A stretch of DNA of 64,000 nt, taken from NCBI GenBank assembly GCA_905181615.1, contig CAJIYH010000006.1, positions 98,501 to 162,500 on the forward strand, read 5' to 3'. Below, one piece after another: positions 44,703-53,728 of this stretch (position 1 is the stretch's first letter; each line of letters begins with the position of its first letter). A model generated the notes under the pieces. That model was not told the origin of the DNA, made no database searches, and saw only the letters and a program-made list of their open reading frames with translations. The stretch comes from an uncultured Flavobacteriaceae bacterium. Lineage in GTDB: Bacteria; Bacteroidota; Bacteroidia; Flavobacteriales; Flavobacteriaceae. The position numbers were made by a program, and so were the translations under genes.

Positions 44703-46079
44703 ATGCAATTACCTTATATAGAACCTTATAAAATTAAAACTGTGGAATCGATTCAAATATCGACTCCCGAACAAAGAAAAAAATGGATTGAAGAAGCCTC
44801 CTACAACCTCTTTAGGTTAAACAGCGATCAAGTCATTGTAGACTTAATAACGGATTCAGGCACAGGAGCTATGTCAGACAAGCAATGGGCAGAAGTGATG
44901 CTGGGTGATGAAAGTTATGCAGGTTCGCGCTCGTTTATTAAGCTAGAAAACACTGTAAAAGAATTAACAGGTTTTGATTATTTTATTCCTGTCCATCAAG
45001 GTCGAGCTGCAGAAAATGTGTTGTTCTCAGCTTTGGTAAAAGAGGGTGACTTTATCCCAGGTAATGCTCATTTTGACACTACAAAAGGACACATCGAATA
45101 TAGAAAAGCTACTGCTGTGGACTGTACAATTGATGAGGCCTTCGACATAACAATAAATCACCCTTTTAAAGGTAACATTGACCTGTATAAACTAGAGAAA
45201 AGTCTTAAGAAATATCCCAAAGAAAAAATTCCTTTTGTACTGATGACAATTACCTGCAACTCAGCAGGCGGACAACCTGCATCTATAGAAAACATGAGAG
45301 CTGTTCGTGCCATATGTAATCAATATGAAGTTGGATTTTATATTGATGGAGCGAGGTTTGCTGAGAATGCCTATTTTATTAAAACACGCGAAAAAGAATT
45401 TGCTAACCACAGCATCAAAGAAATTGTAAAAGAAACCTTTTCATTAACGGACGGAATGACCATGAGTGCAAAAAAAGACGGCCTTGTCAACATGGGAGGG
45501 TTCATCGCGCTTAACGACGTCGAGGTCTATAAAGCCTGTTCTACTTTTGCAATCATGTACGAAGGTTTTGTTACCTACGGCGGAATGTCAGGAAGAGACA
45601 TGGGTGCATTAGCTCAGGGACTTACTGAAGGTGTAGCGTTTGATTATTTGGAAAGCAGAATAAAACAAATAGCTTATTTAGGCAAACGACTTGATGAATT
45701 TAACATTCCTGTTCTTAAGCCTTTTGGAGGTCATGCAGTATACATAGATGCATCAAAATTTGTACCTAACATTCCCAAAGAGCAGTACAGAGCACAGTCC
45801 TTGGCGATCGAGTTATATATTGTTGCAGGAATAAGGGGCGTAGAAATAGGTACTTTATTGGCCGACCGAGATCCTGTAACCAGAGAAAATCGTTTTCCAA
45901 AGCTAGAAATGGTTCGCTTAGCTATCCCTAGAAGGGTTTATACCCTTTCTCATATTGAATATGTTGCCGAGGCAATAAAGAAAGTGTTTGATACGCGCAA
46001 TCAGGCCAAAAGTGGTTATTCCATAAAATGGGAGGCTCCTATAATGAGGCATTTTACGGTTGAACTCAAGAAAATTTGA
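44703..46079 (+). CDS. tnaA: Tryptophanase
   Basis: 458-residue beta-eliminating lyase making indole, pyruvate and ammonia from tryptophan. The PLP lysine is in MSAKKDGLVNMGG; ITDSGTGAMSD, FDTTKGH, ARFAENAYFIK and VAGIRGVEIGT are closer to TnaA than to tyrosine phenol-lyase, which has Arg near the end of this last motif (MERG). Upstream is a 62-nt spacer with a small ORF. Tyrosine phenol-lyase is the alternative, less likely. Confidence 0.93.
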   Translation: MQLPYIEPYKIKTVESIQISTPEQRKKWIEEASYNLFRLNSDQVIVDLITDSGTGAMSDKQWAEVMLGDESYAGSRSFIKLENTVKELTGFDYFIPVHQGRAAENVLFSALVKEGDFIPGNAHFDTTKGHIEYRKATAVDCTIDEAFDITINHPFKGNIDLYKLEKSLKKYPKEKIPFVLMTITCNSAGGQPASIENMRAVRAICNQYEVGFYIDGARFAENAYFIKTREKEFANHSIKEIVKETFSLTDGMTMSAKKDGLVNMGGFIALNDVEVYKACSTFAIMYEGFVTYGGMSGRDMGALAQGLTEGVAFDYLESRIKQIAYLGKRLDEFNIPVLKPFGGHAVYIDASKFVPNIPKEQYRAQSLAIELYIVAGIRGVEIGTLLADRDPVTRENRFPKLEMVRLAIPRRVYTLSHIEYVAEAIKKVFDTRNQAKSGYSIKWEAPIMRHFTVELKKI

Positions 46080-46120
46080 ATTAGAATACTGACTAATAAA
46101 ACCAAATTTGTTTGTCTGTC

Positions 46121-46158
46121 AAAACCAGGGGAAGAGTTGGTAAGTTTTACTGGGTTTT
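46121..46158 (+). terminator. Possible terminator between tnaA and the convergent gene
   Basis: AAAACCAG (46121-46128) pairs with CTGGGTTTT (46150-46158) around a 21-base loop with one bulged G, followed by T-rich sequence. The long loop makes it weak. Confidence 0.4.
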
Positions 46159-46209
46159 ATTTTGATTTTAAGGTAATAAACGGAAAGTTAATTAATTTTC
46201 ATAGATTTT

Positions 46210-46854
46210 TTAAATTCCAATCTTCTGTTCTATGGAATCAAAAACTTCTTTTACCTCATTATTTAATCCATTAGAGACTTTAATCATTCTTTTTATAAAA
46301 ACTCCTTTCTTAATTTCTTTATCAACATATTTAACTGCTTTTTTTGCCATGGCATCTCCTTTTTTTTCAATAGCAAGCCAATAACTAAATTGTTTAACAT
46401 TCGTATATCCTCTAGTTAACAGGTCTCTAATGAATGTTTCATCAATTTGACCACTTATAATTTCCCAATTAGTCTTAGGATCTCCCTTTTTACCATCAAA
46501 AGAATAAACATCGTCTATACGCATCTCCAACAAAAGCTGATTTTCAGAAAATAAAAAACTTAATTCACTTGAAACCTTATAAATTGAAGTTGTGTTTTGA
46601 GCTGTTTGAATTATCTTCGGACTCATTTCAAAACCTCTTTCTACAATTATTTTATTTTTATTATCATATTTAGTGGCATCTGTAGGAGACTCAAAATTTT
46701 GACCAATCCACTCCTTAATTAAAGAGTGAATTTCTTCTTGAGATAAACTTTTTAGATTATATAATTTTTTGAAACCATACAATTCCTTAGAAAGATCCTG
46801 AGAGATAGATGAAAATGAAATTAAAAAAACAGTAATCGATAAAAATAATCTCAT
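46210..46854 (-). CDS. Secreted protein of unknown function (DUF4468-like)
   Basis: 214 residues with signal peptide (MRLFLSITVFLISFSSIS). Residues 40-130 resemble the DUF4468 (TBP-like fold) pattern: IKEWIGQNF, then YDNKNKIIVERG and the later SELSFLFSENQLLLEMRIDD. The C-terminal part is helical and Lys-rich (DAMAKKAVKYVDKEIKKG). Same strand as the small protein at 46881, 26 nt apart, likely co-transcribed. The function is unknown and the family assignment tentative. Confidence 0.6.
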   Translation of the reverse strand: MRLFLSITVFLISFSSISQDLSKELYGFKKLYNLKSLSQEEIHSLIKEWIGQNFESPTDATKYDNKNKIIVERGFEMSPKIIQTAQNTTSIYKVSSELSFLFSENQLLLEMRIDDVYSFDGKKGDPKTNWEIISGQIDETFIRDLLTRGYTNVKQFSYWLAIEKKGDAMAKKAVKYVDKEIKKGVFIKRMIKVSNGLNNEVKEVFDSIEQKIGI

Positions 46855-46880
46855 AATTTTATTATATTAAAATTCAAAAG

Positions 46881-47228
46881 TTATTTGACCTTCTCCATTA
46901 CGTAGTTCACAGAATCATCTTCTTCATTATAAACAAAAGCTATTTTATAACCGTTAGTAACAAGAAGATTCACAACACCCATTATTCCATTGAATGAAAA
47001 CTTTTTACCATCATCATCTAAAACGTGTCCTTTACTAATGTCCTTAACTCTGGCTATTTGTCCATAATCTAAAAACACTTTTATTTGAAATGGTTTTAAT
47101 AATTTTCTTGTAAAATTGATCCTAATATACTTAGCATCTAACTCGGAAATAGGAATCCCATTTACAGATTGAGAATATGAAGTTATTGTAAATAAAAAAA
47201 TAAGGGTATAAATAATTTTTTTCATCAA
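46881..47228 (-). CDS. Small secreted protein of unknown function
   Basis: 115 residues; signal peptide (MMKKIIYTLIFLFTITSYS) and a roughly 95-residue mature domain. GKKFSFNGIMGVVNLLVTNG and YKIAFVYNEEDDSVNYVME are the most protein-like parts. It precedes the DUF4468-like gene in the same direction. I recognise no family. Confidence 0.6.
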   Translation of the reverse strand: MMKKIIYTLIFLFTITSYSQSVNGIPISELDAKYIRINFTRKLLKPFQIKVFLDYGQIARVKDISKGHVLDDDGKKFSFNGIMGVVNLLVTNGYKIAFVYNEEDDSVNYVMEKVK

Positions 47229-47416
47229 ATTTTTATGTTTGCTTTTTCTAATATAGAAAATATTAATACAATTTTCCCTTTATTTTTATAAAATTTATTG
47301 TTTTTGGTTAAATGAATACAATGACATAAGCTGTAATTAGGTTTTGTTATATTAGTAAAGTGGACCATAATCTATATAAATGAAAAAATATTTTATTGAG
47401 GGAGTATTGATGGATC

Positions 47417-47673
47417 GATGGATTTGATGAAAGATGAGTTATATAAAGATTGAGGTTTGGGAAGATTTGAAGATAAAAAGAGATTGGTAGAAAAATATTT
47501 GGATTGGGTAAGTGTTGAGTATTTAGATGGGGATAATATTGGTAAGAGATGTAGAGTTAGAATGAGAGTTAGAATTAAAATTAGTGTAGGAAAAAAAGGT
47601 TATGGAATAGAGTTTGAGAATGGAAAAAGTTTAGAGAATAATGGGAATAAAAAAAGAGATATAGGTTATATAT
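47417..47673 (+). other. Cytosine-free tract of 257 nt within a 460-bp gene-free stretch
   Basis: From 47417 to 47673 the plus strand has no C at all; 47373-47673 has one (47416). It is made of A, G and T with abundant GA and GGT words and the repeat GAGTTAGAAT/GAGTTAGAAT at about 47552-47572. It lies just 3' of tRNA-Val (minus strand) between that tRNA and a small secreted-protein gene. A 90-codon frame runs through it but ends inside the tRNA. No promoter or hairpin is apparent; with no C no G-C pair can form within this strand. Confidence 0.85.
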
Positions 47674-47688
47674 CTCGATTTAAGTGTG

Positions 47689-47763
47689 TGGGCGCTGAGG
47701 GATTCGAACCCCCGACCCCTTGGGTGTAAACCAAGTGCTCTGAACCAACTGAGCTAAGCGCCC
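47689..47763 (-). tRNA. tRNA-Val (TAC)
   Basis: Minus strand, 75 nt. Acceptor GGGCGCT pairs with AGCGCCC, discriminator A; T-arm GGGGGTTCGAATCCC; anticodon loop TTTACAC with anticodon TAC. CCA is not encoded. Confidence 0.97.
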
Positions 47764-47810
47764 CAGCGGGTGTAAATATAGAATAGTTTATCTTGTTTAC
47801 AAAGAGTTTT

Positions 47811-49025
47811 TTAAAGAATTTCAGCAACCACAAAAGCACTCCCACCTACATAAATAAAATCTTCATACCCTGCACTCTTAAGGGCTGATTTATAGGCTAT
47901 ATCAATAGTTTTATAAGCTCTAGCCTGTAGCTTATAGTTTTCAGCATGTTTGATTAAAGTAGAAACTTTTTCAGCTCTTTTGATGTTGGGAGCGCTAAAA
48001 TAATAAATAGCCTTCTTTGGAAGAATTTCAAAAATTGACACTAGATCTTTTTCTTTAACAAAACCAAGAACAAGATGAAGCCCTCGATGCGGTATTTTTT
48101 TAATCTGTTCAACAACATAAGAAAATCCTGGTGCATTATGCGTTACATCTGCTACCACATAAGGAGCATCTCTTAATACCTGCCAGCGACCTTTCAAGTT
48201 TGTGTTAGAAACAACTTTAAGTAAACCCGAAGCAACATGCTCTCTCTTTATTTTATCTAATCCTAGTTCATTAACAGCAACAACTGCTGTTTGAATATTT
48301 TTAGACTGATACAAGCCTTTTAAGTCCGATTGGTGTAAATGGACTTCCTTTGCGTCCGCGAATGTGATTGTAGCTTTTAAAAGGCTCGATCGTTCTTGAA
48401 AAACTGAAACAATTTCTGATTGAGTTTCTCCAATAACTACAGGGACATTTTCTTTAATAATACCCGCTTTTTCTTTTGCAATTGAGACCAGTGTATTCCC
48501 TAAAAACTGTGTGTGATCAAAACCTATATTGGTAATCACAGAAAGAACTGGGGTAATAATATTGGTAGCGTCTAATCGGCCACCTAAACCAACCTCAACA
48601 ACTGCATAATCAATATTTTGACTACTAAAATACTCAAAAGACATTCCAACGGTAAGTTCAAAAAAAGAAAGTTGAGCGTCTATAAAATAGGACTTGTACT
48701 TTTGTACAAAAGCAACTACGTAAGCGGTTTCAATAGCAATACCATTGATCCGTATACGTTCTGTAAAATCTTTTAGATGAGGTGAAGTGTATAGACCTAC
48801 TTTACATCCTGCTTCCATTAAAACGGAGGTTATCATATGCGCGGTGGACCCCTTACCGTTTGTGCCTGCAACATGAATAGAAGTAAAGTTTTTGTGTGGA
48901 TTTCCAAGGTAAGTCATGAAATCCTTCATTTTTTTTAAGCCTGGCTTATAAGCAACAGCTCCTTGTTGCTGGTACATCGGTAATTGATTGTATAGCCAAG
49001 AGCGTACTTCTTCGTATGAATCCAC
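47811..49025 (-). CDS. folC: Folylpolyglutamate synthase / dihydrofolate synthase
   Basis: 404 residues; Mur-ligase-like enzyme adding glutamates to folates. ATP loop AGTNGKGSTAHM near residue 50, VEVGLGGRLDATN (metal-binding Asp), TNIGFDHTQFLG, and the C-terminal domain around DVTHNAPGF. Completes folate retention with metF, thyA and folA in this window. Two bases downstream of tonB. Confidence 0.95.
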   Translation of the reverse strand: MDSYEEVRSWLYNQLPMYQQQGAVAYKPGLKKMKDFMTYLGNPHKNFTSIHVAGTNGKGSTAHMITSVLMEAGCKVGLYTSPHLKDFTERIRINGIAIETAYVVAFVQKYKSYFIDAQLSFFELTVGMSFEYFSSQNIDYAVVEVGLGGRLDATNIITPVLSVITNIGFDHTQFLGNTLVSIAKEKAGIIKENVPVVIGETQSEIVSVFQERSSLLKATITFADAKEVHLHQSDLKGLYQSKNIQTAVVAVNELGLDKIKREHVASGLLKVVSNTNLKGRWQVLRDAPYVVADVTHNAPGFSYVVEQIKKIPHRGLHLVLGFVKEKDLVSIFEILPKKAIYYFSAPNIKRAEKVSTLIKHAENYKLQARAYKTIDIAYKSALKSAGYEDFIYVGGSAFVVAEIL

Positions 49026-49027
49026 GA

Positions 49028-49882
49028 TTATTCGCCTAATTTAAAATTAACAACAACAAATCCAACTTGCTTGTTTGGTGCGTTAGTATCTGAGAACCAT
49101 TTGTGTAAATAAGCTGTTTTTTCTGCTGGAGCTAATAGACACGGGTGAGAGTTTGTAGTTCCCTTTACCCCTGCTTCTGCCAATACAACAGTGCCAGACT
49201 TATCAACCGTAATTCTGACTACCACAACTCCCTCTTGGTTACATTCCTGAGTCACAGATCCTTGATTCTTAAGACTTCGACCATTCAAACCAAAACCATC
49301 TCCTTTGCCCCCTAAACCCGCAGTGCCGTAGTAACTATTTGTATAAGGGTTTCCTTCTGTTTTTCCTTTATCTCCAACTTCTTCATCGTCTCCTTCACCT
49401 TGACTCGATTCCTCTGATTTATTTGAGTTGTTGAATAAATTAGAAAGAACTTGTTTGGTTGATTTAGAAACCGTCGGTTTGGGTGATTCTTGTATAACTT
49501 CCTCCTTAACTTCGTTTGTGGGAGTTTTGATTTCTGATATTTTTGGGGTTGAAATTTTTTCTATCTTATTCTTTATAATTGGCACCGAAGGATATTTTTG
49601 GGTTAAAACTTTTGGAGCTTTTACCTCAGTCACCTTAGGGGAGGTTTTTGTAATTTCTGCTTTTGCATTTACCTGTTGCTGTTCAACTTGTTTTGGTTGA
49701 GTTTTAGGCGGGGTTTTTCCTTTTCCTTGAGATGTTGTTCCAAAATTGACCTCCATTCCGTATGATATTGGGGGATCAAAATAAGAAAGACCTATCCACG
49801 AAAATACAATTAGAAGCAACAGCATTATTATGCTCGTAAGCATTGCTGACTTTTTTTTATGTGGTGTGTTAAGAAAACTCAT
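49028..49882 (-). CDS. tonB: TonB-type energy transducer
   Basis: 284 residues. One N-terminal membrane helix (about 14-34), a Pro/Lys/Thr/Glu-rich periplasmic spacer (about 50-150), a Gly/Ser/Glu patch, and a C-terminal domain (about 190-284) where VVVRITVDKSGTVVLAEAGVKG and TAYLHKWF then VGFVVVNFKL give the TonB strand-helix-strand outline. With exbB and exbD just upstream it transmits proton-motive force to outer-membrane receptors. The C-terminus is more like the TonB-like proteins of Bacteroidetes than E. coli TonB. Confidence 0.88.
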   Translation of the reverse strand: MSFLNTPHKKKSAMLTSIIMLLLLIVFSWIGLSYFDPPISYGMEVNFGTTSQGKGKTPPKTQPKQVEQQQVNAKAEITKTSPKVTEVKAPKVLTQKYPSVPIIKNKIEKISTPKISEIKTPTNEVKEEVIQESPKPTVSKSTKQVLSNLFNNSNKSEESSQGEGDDEEVGDKGKTEGNPYTNSYYGTAGLGGKGDGFGLNGRSLKNQGSVTQECNQEGVVVVRITVDKSGTVVLAEAGVKGTTNSHPCLLAPAEKTAYLHKWFSDTNAPNKQVGFVVVNFKLGE

Positions 49883-49892
49883 AAATAAATTT

Positions 49893-50288
49893 TTACTGGG
49901 AGTCTACTGCTAAAACAACTTTAATTGAATTCTGATTGGCAATACTCATTACAAATACTACTTCTTCTATAGGAACATTTTTTTCTGCTCGTAAAATTAT
50001 TACTCGTGAATCTGACTTGCCTAATGTACTGAGTAGCTGAGCTTTTAGTTTACTTTTTGATACGGTTTTATCATCAATATAAAAACGATTATCCTTGTTA
50101 ATTGAAACCGTAATAGAGCTTCTGTTTTCTGTCTTACCTTTAGCCTGCGGTAGCTTAACCTCAATAGTATCCAATTGCTTTGTCAAGGTAGAAGCAATCA
50201 TAAAAAAGATAAGCAACAAGAAGACAATATCCGTCATAGAAGACATATTGAATTCAGGGGTTATTTTATTTCTTCCTCTAAGGTTCAT
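49893..50288 (-). CDS. exbD: Biopolymer transport protein ExbD
   Basis: 131 residues; one N-terminal helix (about 15-37) with the essential Asp in MSSMTDIVFLLLIFFM, and a periplasmic domain. Partner of ExbB and TonB. The start overlaps the ExbB stop by one base. Confidence 0.95.
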   Translation of the reverse strand: MNLRGRNKITPEFNMSSMTDIVFLLLIFFMIASTLTKQLDTIEVKLPQAKGKTENRSSITVSINKDNRFYIDDKTVSKSKLKAQLLSTLGKSDSRVIILRAEKNVPIEEVVFVMSIANQNSIKVVLAVDSQ

Positions 50289-50971
50289 TAGGCTGCAGGT
50301 TCATTAAGTAAGTCTAAAAATTCAAAAGAAATTGCTTCCATTTGATATACTACTTTAGAGGTTTTAGCAACCAAATGGTTGAATGTTATATAACCTACAA
50401 TTCCTACTATAAGTCCAGCTACTGTTGTTGTCATTGCAGTATAAAGTCCGTCTGATAATAATTTCATGTCGATGTTTCCACCTGCGTTAGAAATTTCAAA
50501 AATAGACAGAATCATTCCAATCACAGTTCCCAAGAACCCGAGCATTGGAGCTGCACCAGCAATTGTTGCTAAGACGCTTACGTTTTTTTCTAATTTATAG
50601 ACTTCAAGTCTCCCGGCGTTTTCAATAGTTGTGTTGATATCTTCTAAGGGTTTTCCTATTCGAGTGATCCCTTTAGCAATAAGTCGAGCTACAGGAACAT
50701 CTTCTTTTACACACAATGCCTGCGCTGTTTCTATTTTACCTTGTGAAACATACAAGCGAATCTGATCCATAAAAGTGTCGTCTATTTTCAAGGCCGAACG
50801 AATGGCAAACCAACGCTCAAAATAGATATATAAAGCGATGATCAATAGTAAAAAAAGTAAGCCTATGATAAACTGACCCCCTAGGCCACCATTTTTTATA
50901 AGTTCAATAAGAGAAAGTGTTTTCTCTGTTCTAAGTTCTTCTGTTGTTTGAATAAAAAAAGACATCATCAT
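50288..50971 (-). CDS. exbB: ExbB/TolQ/MotA proton channel protein
   Basis: 227 residues, three membrane helices (about 30-55, 130-155 and 165-190). The first conserved helix ends in FERWFAIRSALK, and the third has AMTTTVAGLIVGIVGYITFN. Forms the channel with ExbD for the TonB gene downstream. Of the three Met codons at the start, the exact one cannot be chosen from sequence. Confidence 0.93.
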   Translation of the reverse strand: MMMSFFIQTTEELRTEKTLSLIELIKNGGLGGQFIIGLLFLLLIIALYIYFERWFAIRSALKIDDTFMDQIRLYVSQGKIETAQALCVKEDVPVARLIAKGITRIGKPLEDINTTIENAGRLEVYKLEKNVSVLATIAGAAPMLGFLGTVIGMILSIFEISNAGGNIDMKLLSDGLYTAMTTTVAGLIVGIVGYITFNHLVAKTSKVVYQMEAISFEFLDLLNEPAA

Positions 50972-51026
50972 GCTGTTGTATAAAGGTTTTAACTATAGAA
51001 CGAAAAAGCTGCCATTTAAGTATATA

Positions 51027-52355
51027 TTAAACAACAAATCCGCGCAAAAGCATAAAGGTTATTGATCCTGAAATAAATCCAAGCAAGGCGAGCCATGATA
51101 TATTCTTGAAATACCAAAAGAAATCAATCTTCTCCATACCCATAGCGACTACTCCTGCTGCAGATCCTATAATCAACATACTACCTCCTGTTCCCGCTGA
51201 AAAAGCAATAAAATGCCATAGCCCGCTATCTGTTGGCTCAGAAAACATTCCAATACTTGCTGCTACTAAGGGCACATTATCAATAACTGCAGAACCAAAA
51301 CCTAATAACATAATTACAATATCCGTATTTGGAATGGTAGTATTAAGTGTTTCTGCAAAAGCAAACAACATTCCTAAAGATTCTAATGCAGCAACTGCTA
51401 ATAAAATCCCCAAGAAAAAAAGAATACTGGGTAATTCAATCTTAGATAAAGATTTGTGAACTGGACTGTGGTGAGAAGCTGCGTCACTCTCTTGGTCAAT
51501 AGACGTAATATTTATTTTTGCTGCACTAAAAATTTCTGCAAAAGTAGATACAAGCGCTAATGAGAACATCATTCCAACATAAGGCGGAAGGTGTGTAATT
51601 GTTTTAAAAACTGGAACAAAAACAATTGCCAAAAGCCCTAAATAAAGCATGGTTGAACCATGTTTATGAATCGCATCGTCATCATCGATATCATCCATTT
51701 TAATATTTCCTTTGAATGCAGGTAAAAAAAATGCCACAAAAACAGGGACAATAACACACACAACCGAAGGAAGAAATAAATAAGTAATTAGTTTAATCGT
51801 GGTTACTTTATCAGCAATCCACAACATTGTAGTTGTTACATCTCCAATTGGAGACCAAGCACCACCAGCATTTGCAGATATTATGATTAGACCTGCAAAC
51901 CAAAGCCTTGTGTCTCGATCTATAATAACCTTTTGCAGGATAGTAATTAATACAATCGTTGCGGTAAGGTTATCAATTATTGCAGATAAAATGAATGCTA
52001 GAACAGCAAAAATACAAAGTAATGACCTCTTGGATTTTGTTTTTATAAATGATTTTATAGTCGAAAATCCATTGAAATAGTCAATAATTTCAACAATGGT
52101 CATAGCCCCAAGTAAGAAAATTATTATTTCAGCAGTTTTACCTAAATGGTGTAATAAAATTTCGTCGATGTGGGTGGGGTCTAATTTTTTAAGAGTCGTG
52201 TTTACTTCATAAACGGGCATATGCCCTAGGGCAATAACTGCCCAAAGTATAGCCATCATGGCTAAGGCTGGGATTAATTTATCTATTTTGAGAGTATGTT
52301 CTAGCGTAATCGCCAGGTAACCAAGAGCAAAAATAAATACCAAGATAATTTCCAT
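51027..52355 (-). CDS. nhaD: Na+/H+ antiporter NhaD
   Basis: 442 residues, roughly 11-12 helices in the ArsB/NhaD ion-transporter superfamily. The first segments, EITLVF..., and SANAGGAWSPIGDVTT (the conserved GxxxPxGD-type site), then GFGSAVIDNVPLVA, correspond to NhaD. Exports Na+ in exchange for H+, useful to a marine cell that also has an ion-pumping pyrophosphatase. An Asp/His-rich loop (about 230-240) is cytoplasmic. Confidence 0.92.
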   Translation of the reverse strand: MEIILVFIFALGYLAITLEHTLKIDKLIPALAMMAILWAVIALGHMPVYEVNTTLKKLDPTHIDEILLHHLGKTAEIIIFLLGAMTIVEIIDYFNGFSTIKSFIKTKSKRSLLCIFAVLAFILSAIIDNLTATIVLITILQKVIIDRDTRLWFAGLIIISANAGGAWSPIGDVTTTMLWIADKVTTIKLITYLFLPSVVCVIVPVFVAFFLPAFKGNIKMDDIDDDDAIHKHGSTMLYLGLLAIVFVPVFKTITHLPPYVGMMFSLALVSTFAEIFSAAKINITSIDQESDAASHHSPVHKSLSKIELPSILFFLGILLAVAALESLGMLFAFAETLNTTIPNTDIVIMLLGFGSAVIDNVPLVAASIGMFSEPTDSGLWHFIAFSAGTGGSMLIIGSAAGVVAMGMEKIDFFWYFKNISWLALLGFISGSITFMLLRGFVV

Positions 52356-52443
52356 AGGGTTTGATTTGATGCTCTTAAAATTAAAGAAAGGGTTTTATGG
52401 TCTCTTGTGCAGTCTAAAATATAAATTTAATTCTAAATATAGC

Positions 52444-53514
52444 TTAAAAAATTTCAAATATAACTCCCGAAGAATGATCTCTTGATGATCCTGTTACTGA
52501 AGCAAAACAATTATGTTGCCCCAACGACCTTAAAAGCCCTAGAAACCCAAAAACCATAGCCTCTTTAAAATCAATGATAGTATCACTTGGAATGCATATT
52601 TGAGCTGAACATTTATCTTGAATTAGTTGCATTAAAAAAGTGTTATGAGTGCCTCCTCCTGTAAAAAGTATTTTCCCTGAATCGGGTAAAACTTTTAAGA
52701 TTTGAGTTGCCAAATGCGAAGCATAAGTATGCATTAAATCTGGAATAGATTCTTGTTCATAAGAACTCAATAATGGAGTGACATTTTGAGCCAGCCATTC
52801 AACTCCCAAAGATTTAGGAGGTGCCTCATTATAAAAAGACAAAGCATCCAATTCATCTAACAGGGGTTTAACTATTTTACCCTTTGAAGCAATTGCTCCA
52901 CCTGCATCATAAGCTAGGTTTAATTTATGCGCATAGAAGTTGAAAATCAAATTTGCTGCTGCTATATCAAAAGCAATTGGACTAGAGTCACCGAGTAAAC
53001 TAATGTTAGCAAAACCACCTAAATTAACGCAAGCTGCATATTCAGAAAAAAGATGAAACTCCCCACCAGGAACTAATGGAGCGCCTTGACCTCCAAGTGC
53101 AACATCTTGAACCCTAAAGTCACAAACAACCCTATGCTGAAGCAGATCTGCAAGTTGCTTTTGATTTCCAATTTGAAAGGTAAGTCCTTGTTCTGGTTGA
53201 TGAAAAACTGTATGCCCATGAGAACTTATCAAGTCTATCGTATGGTCGGAGTTTTCATTTATAAAAAGCTGAATTTGCTCAGCCAAGAAATATGTATAAT
53301 TCAAATCCAAAAGTGCCAGCTGCTCAGGTTTCATTAAGCGGGCTTCAGTAAGCCTCTTTTTCCATTGCTCAGTGTATGATTTTGTTGTTGTTGAGATTAA
53401 TTGGTATTCCCATTTTTTATTGTCCAAAACAAATTCAATCAAAGCCAAATCTAAACCATCTAGAGAGGTTCCAGACATAACACCAATTACGCAATAACGC
53501 CCTTTATTTTTCAT
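52444..53514 (-). CDS. anmK: Anhydro-N-acetylmuramic acid kinase
   Basis: 356 residues; phosphorylates and opens anhydroMurNAc from recycled peptidoglycan. ATP loop GVMSGTSLDGLDLAL; catalytic Asp in CDFRVQDVALGGQGAP; GGFANISLL; FTGGGTHNTFL near the C-terminus. Stand-alone gene between nhaD and gltB. Confidence 0.95.
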   Translation of the reverse strand: MKNKGRYCVIGVMSGTSLDGLDLALIEFVLDNKKWEYQLISTTTKSYTEQWKKRLTEARLMKPEQLALLDLNYTYFLAEQIQLFINENSDHTIDLISSHGHTVFHQPEQGLTFQIGNQKQLADLLQHRVVCDFRVQDVALGGQGAPLVPGGEFHLFSEYAACVNLGGFANISLLGDSSPIAFDIAAANLIFNFYAHKLNLAYDAGGAIASKGKIVKPLLDELDALSFYNEAPPKSLGVEWLAQNVTPLLSSYEQESIPDLMHTYASHLATQILKVLPDSGKILFTGGGTHNTFLMQLIQDKCSAQICIPSDTIIDFKEAMVFGFLGLLRSLGQHNCFASVTGSSRDHSSGVIFEIF

Positions 53515-53728
53515 AATCTAATTAATATGAAGTTATATAATCCATATTATATAGAGCGTCTTATGGAATACTATTTTGAATTAATCATAAAAATAGGAGC
53601 TTAATTTAATAAATTCTGAAGATATTGGTCCTAAAAATCAAGACTCTTTAACTAATCAAACTTTAGATATCCAAAATAGCACAAAAGTGTTTAAATCAAT
53701 TATTTTTGATTTACAAAAACCAAGAATT

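Noticed and set aside
47457..47729. 90-codon frame on the plus strand ending GAEGFEPPTPWV
   Set aside because: Its end is the antisense of tRNA-Val, a known source of false ORFs, and the rest lies in the cytosine-free tract where stops and codon bias are unreliable. No family resemblance.
53687..53728. Longer GltB start at GTG
   Set aside because: The ATG at 53729 gives the expected short propeptide before the catalytic Cys; the longer form does not match the family.
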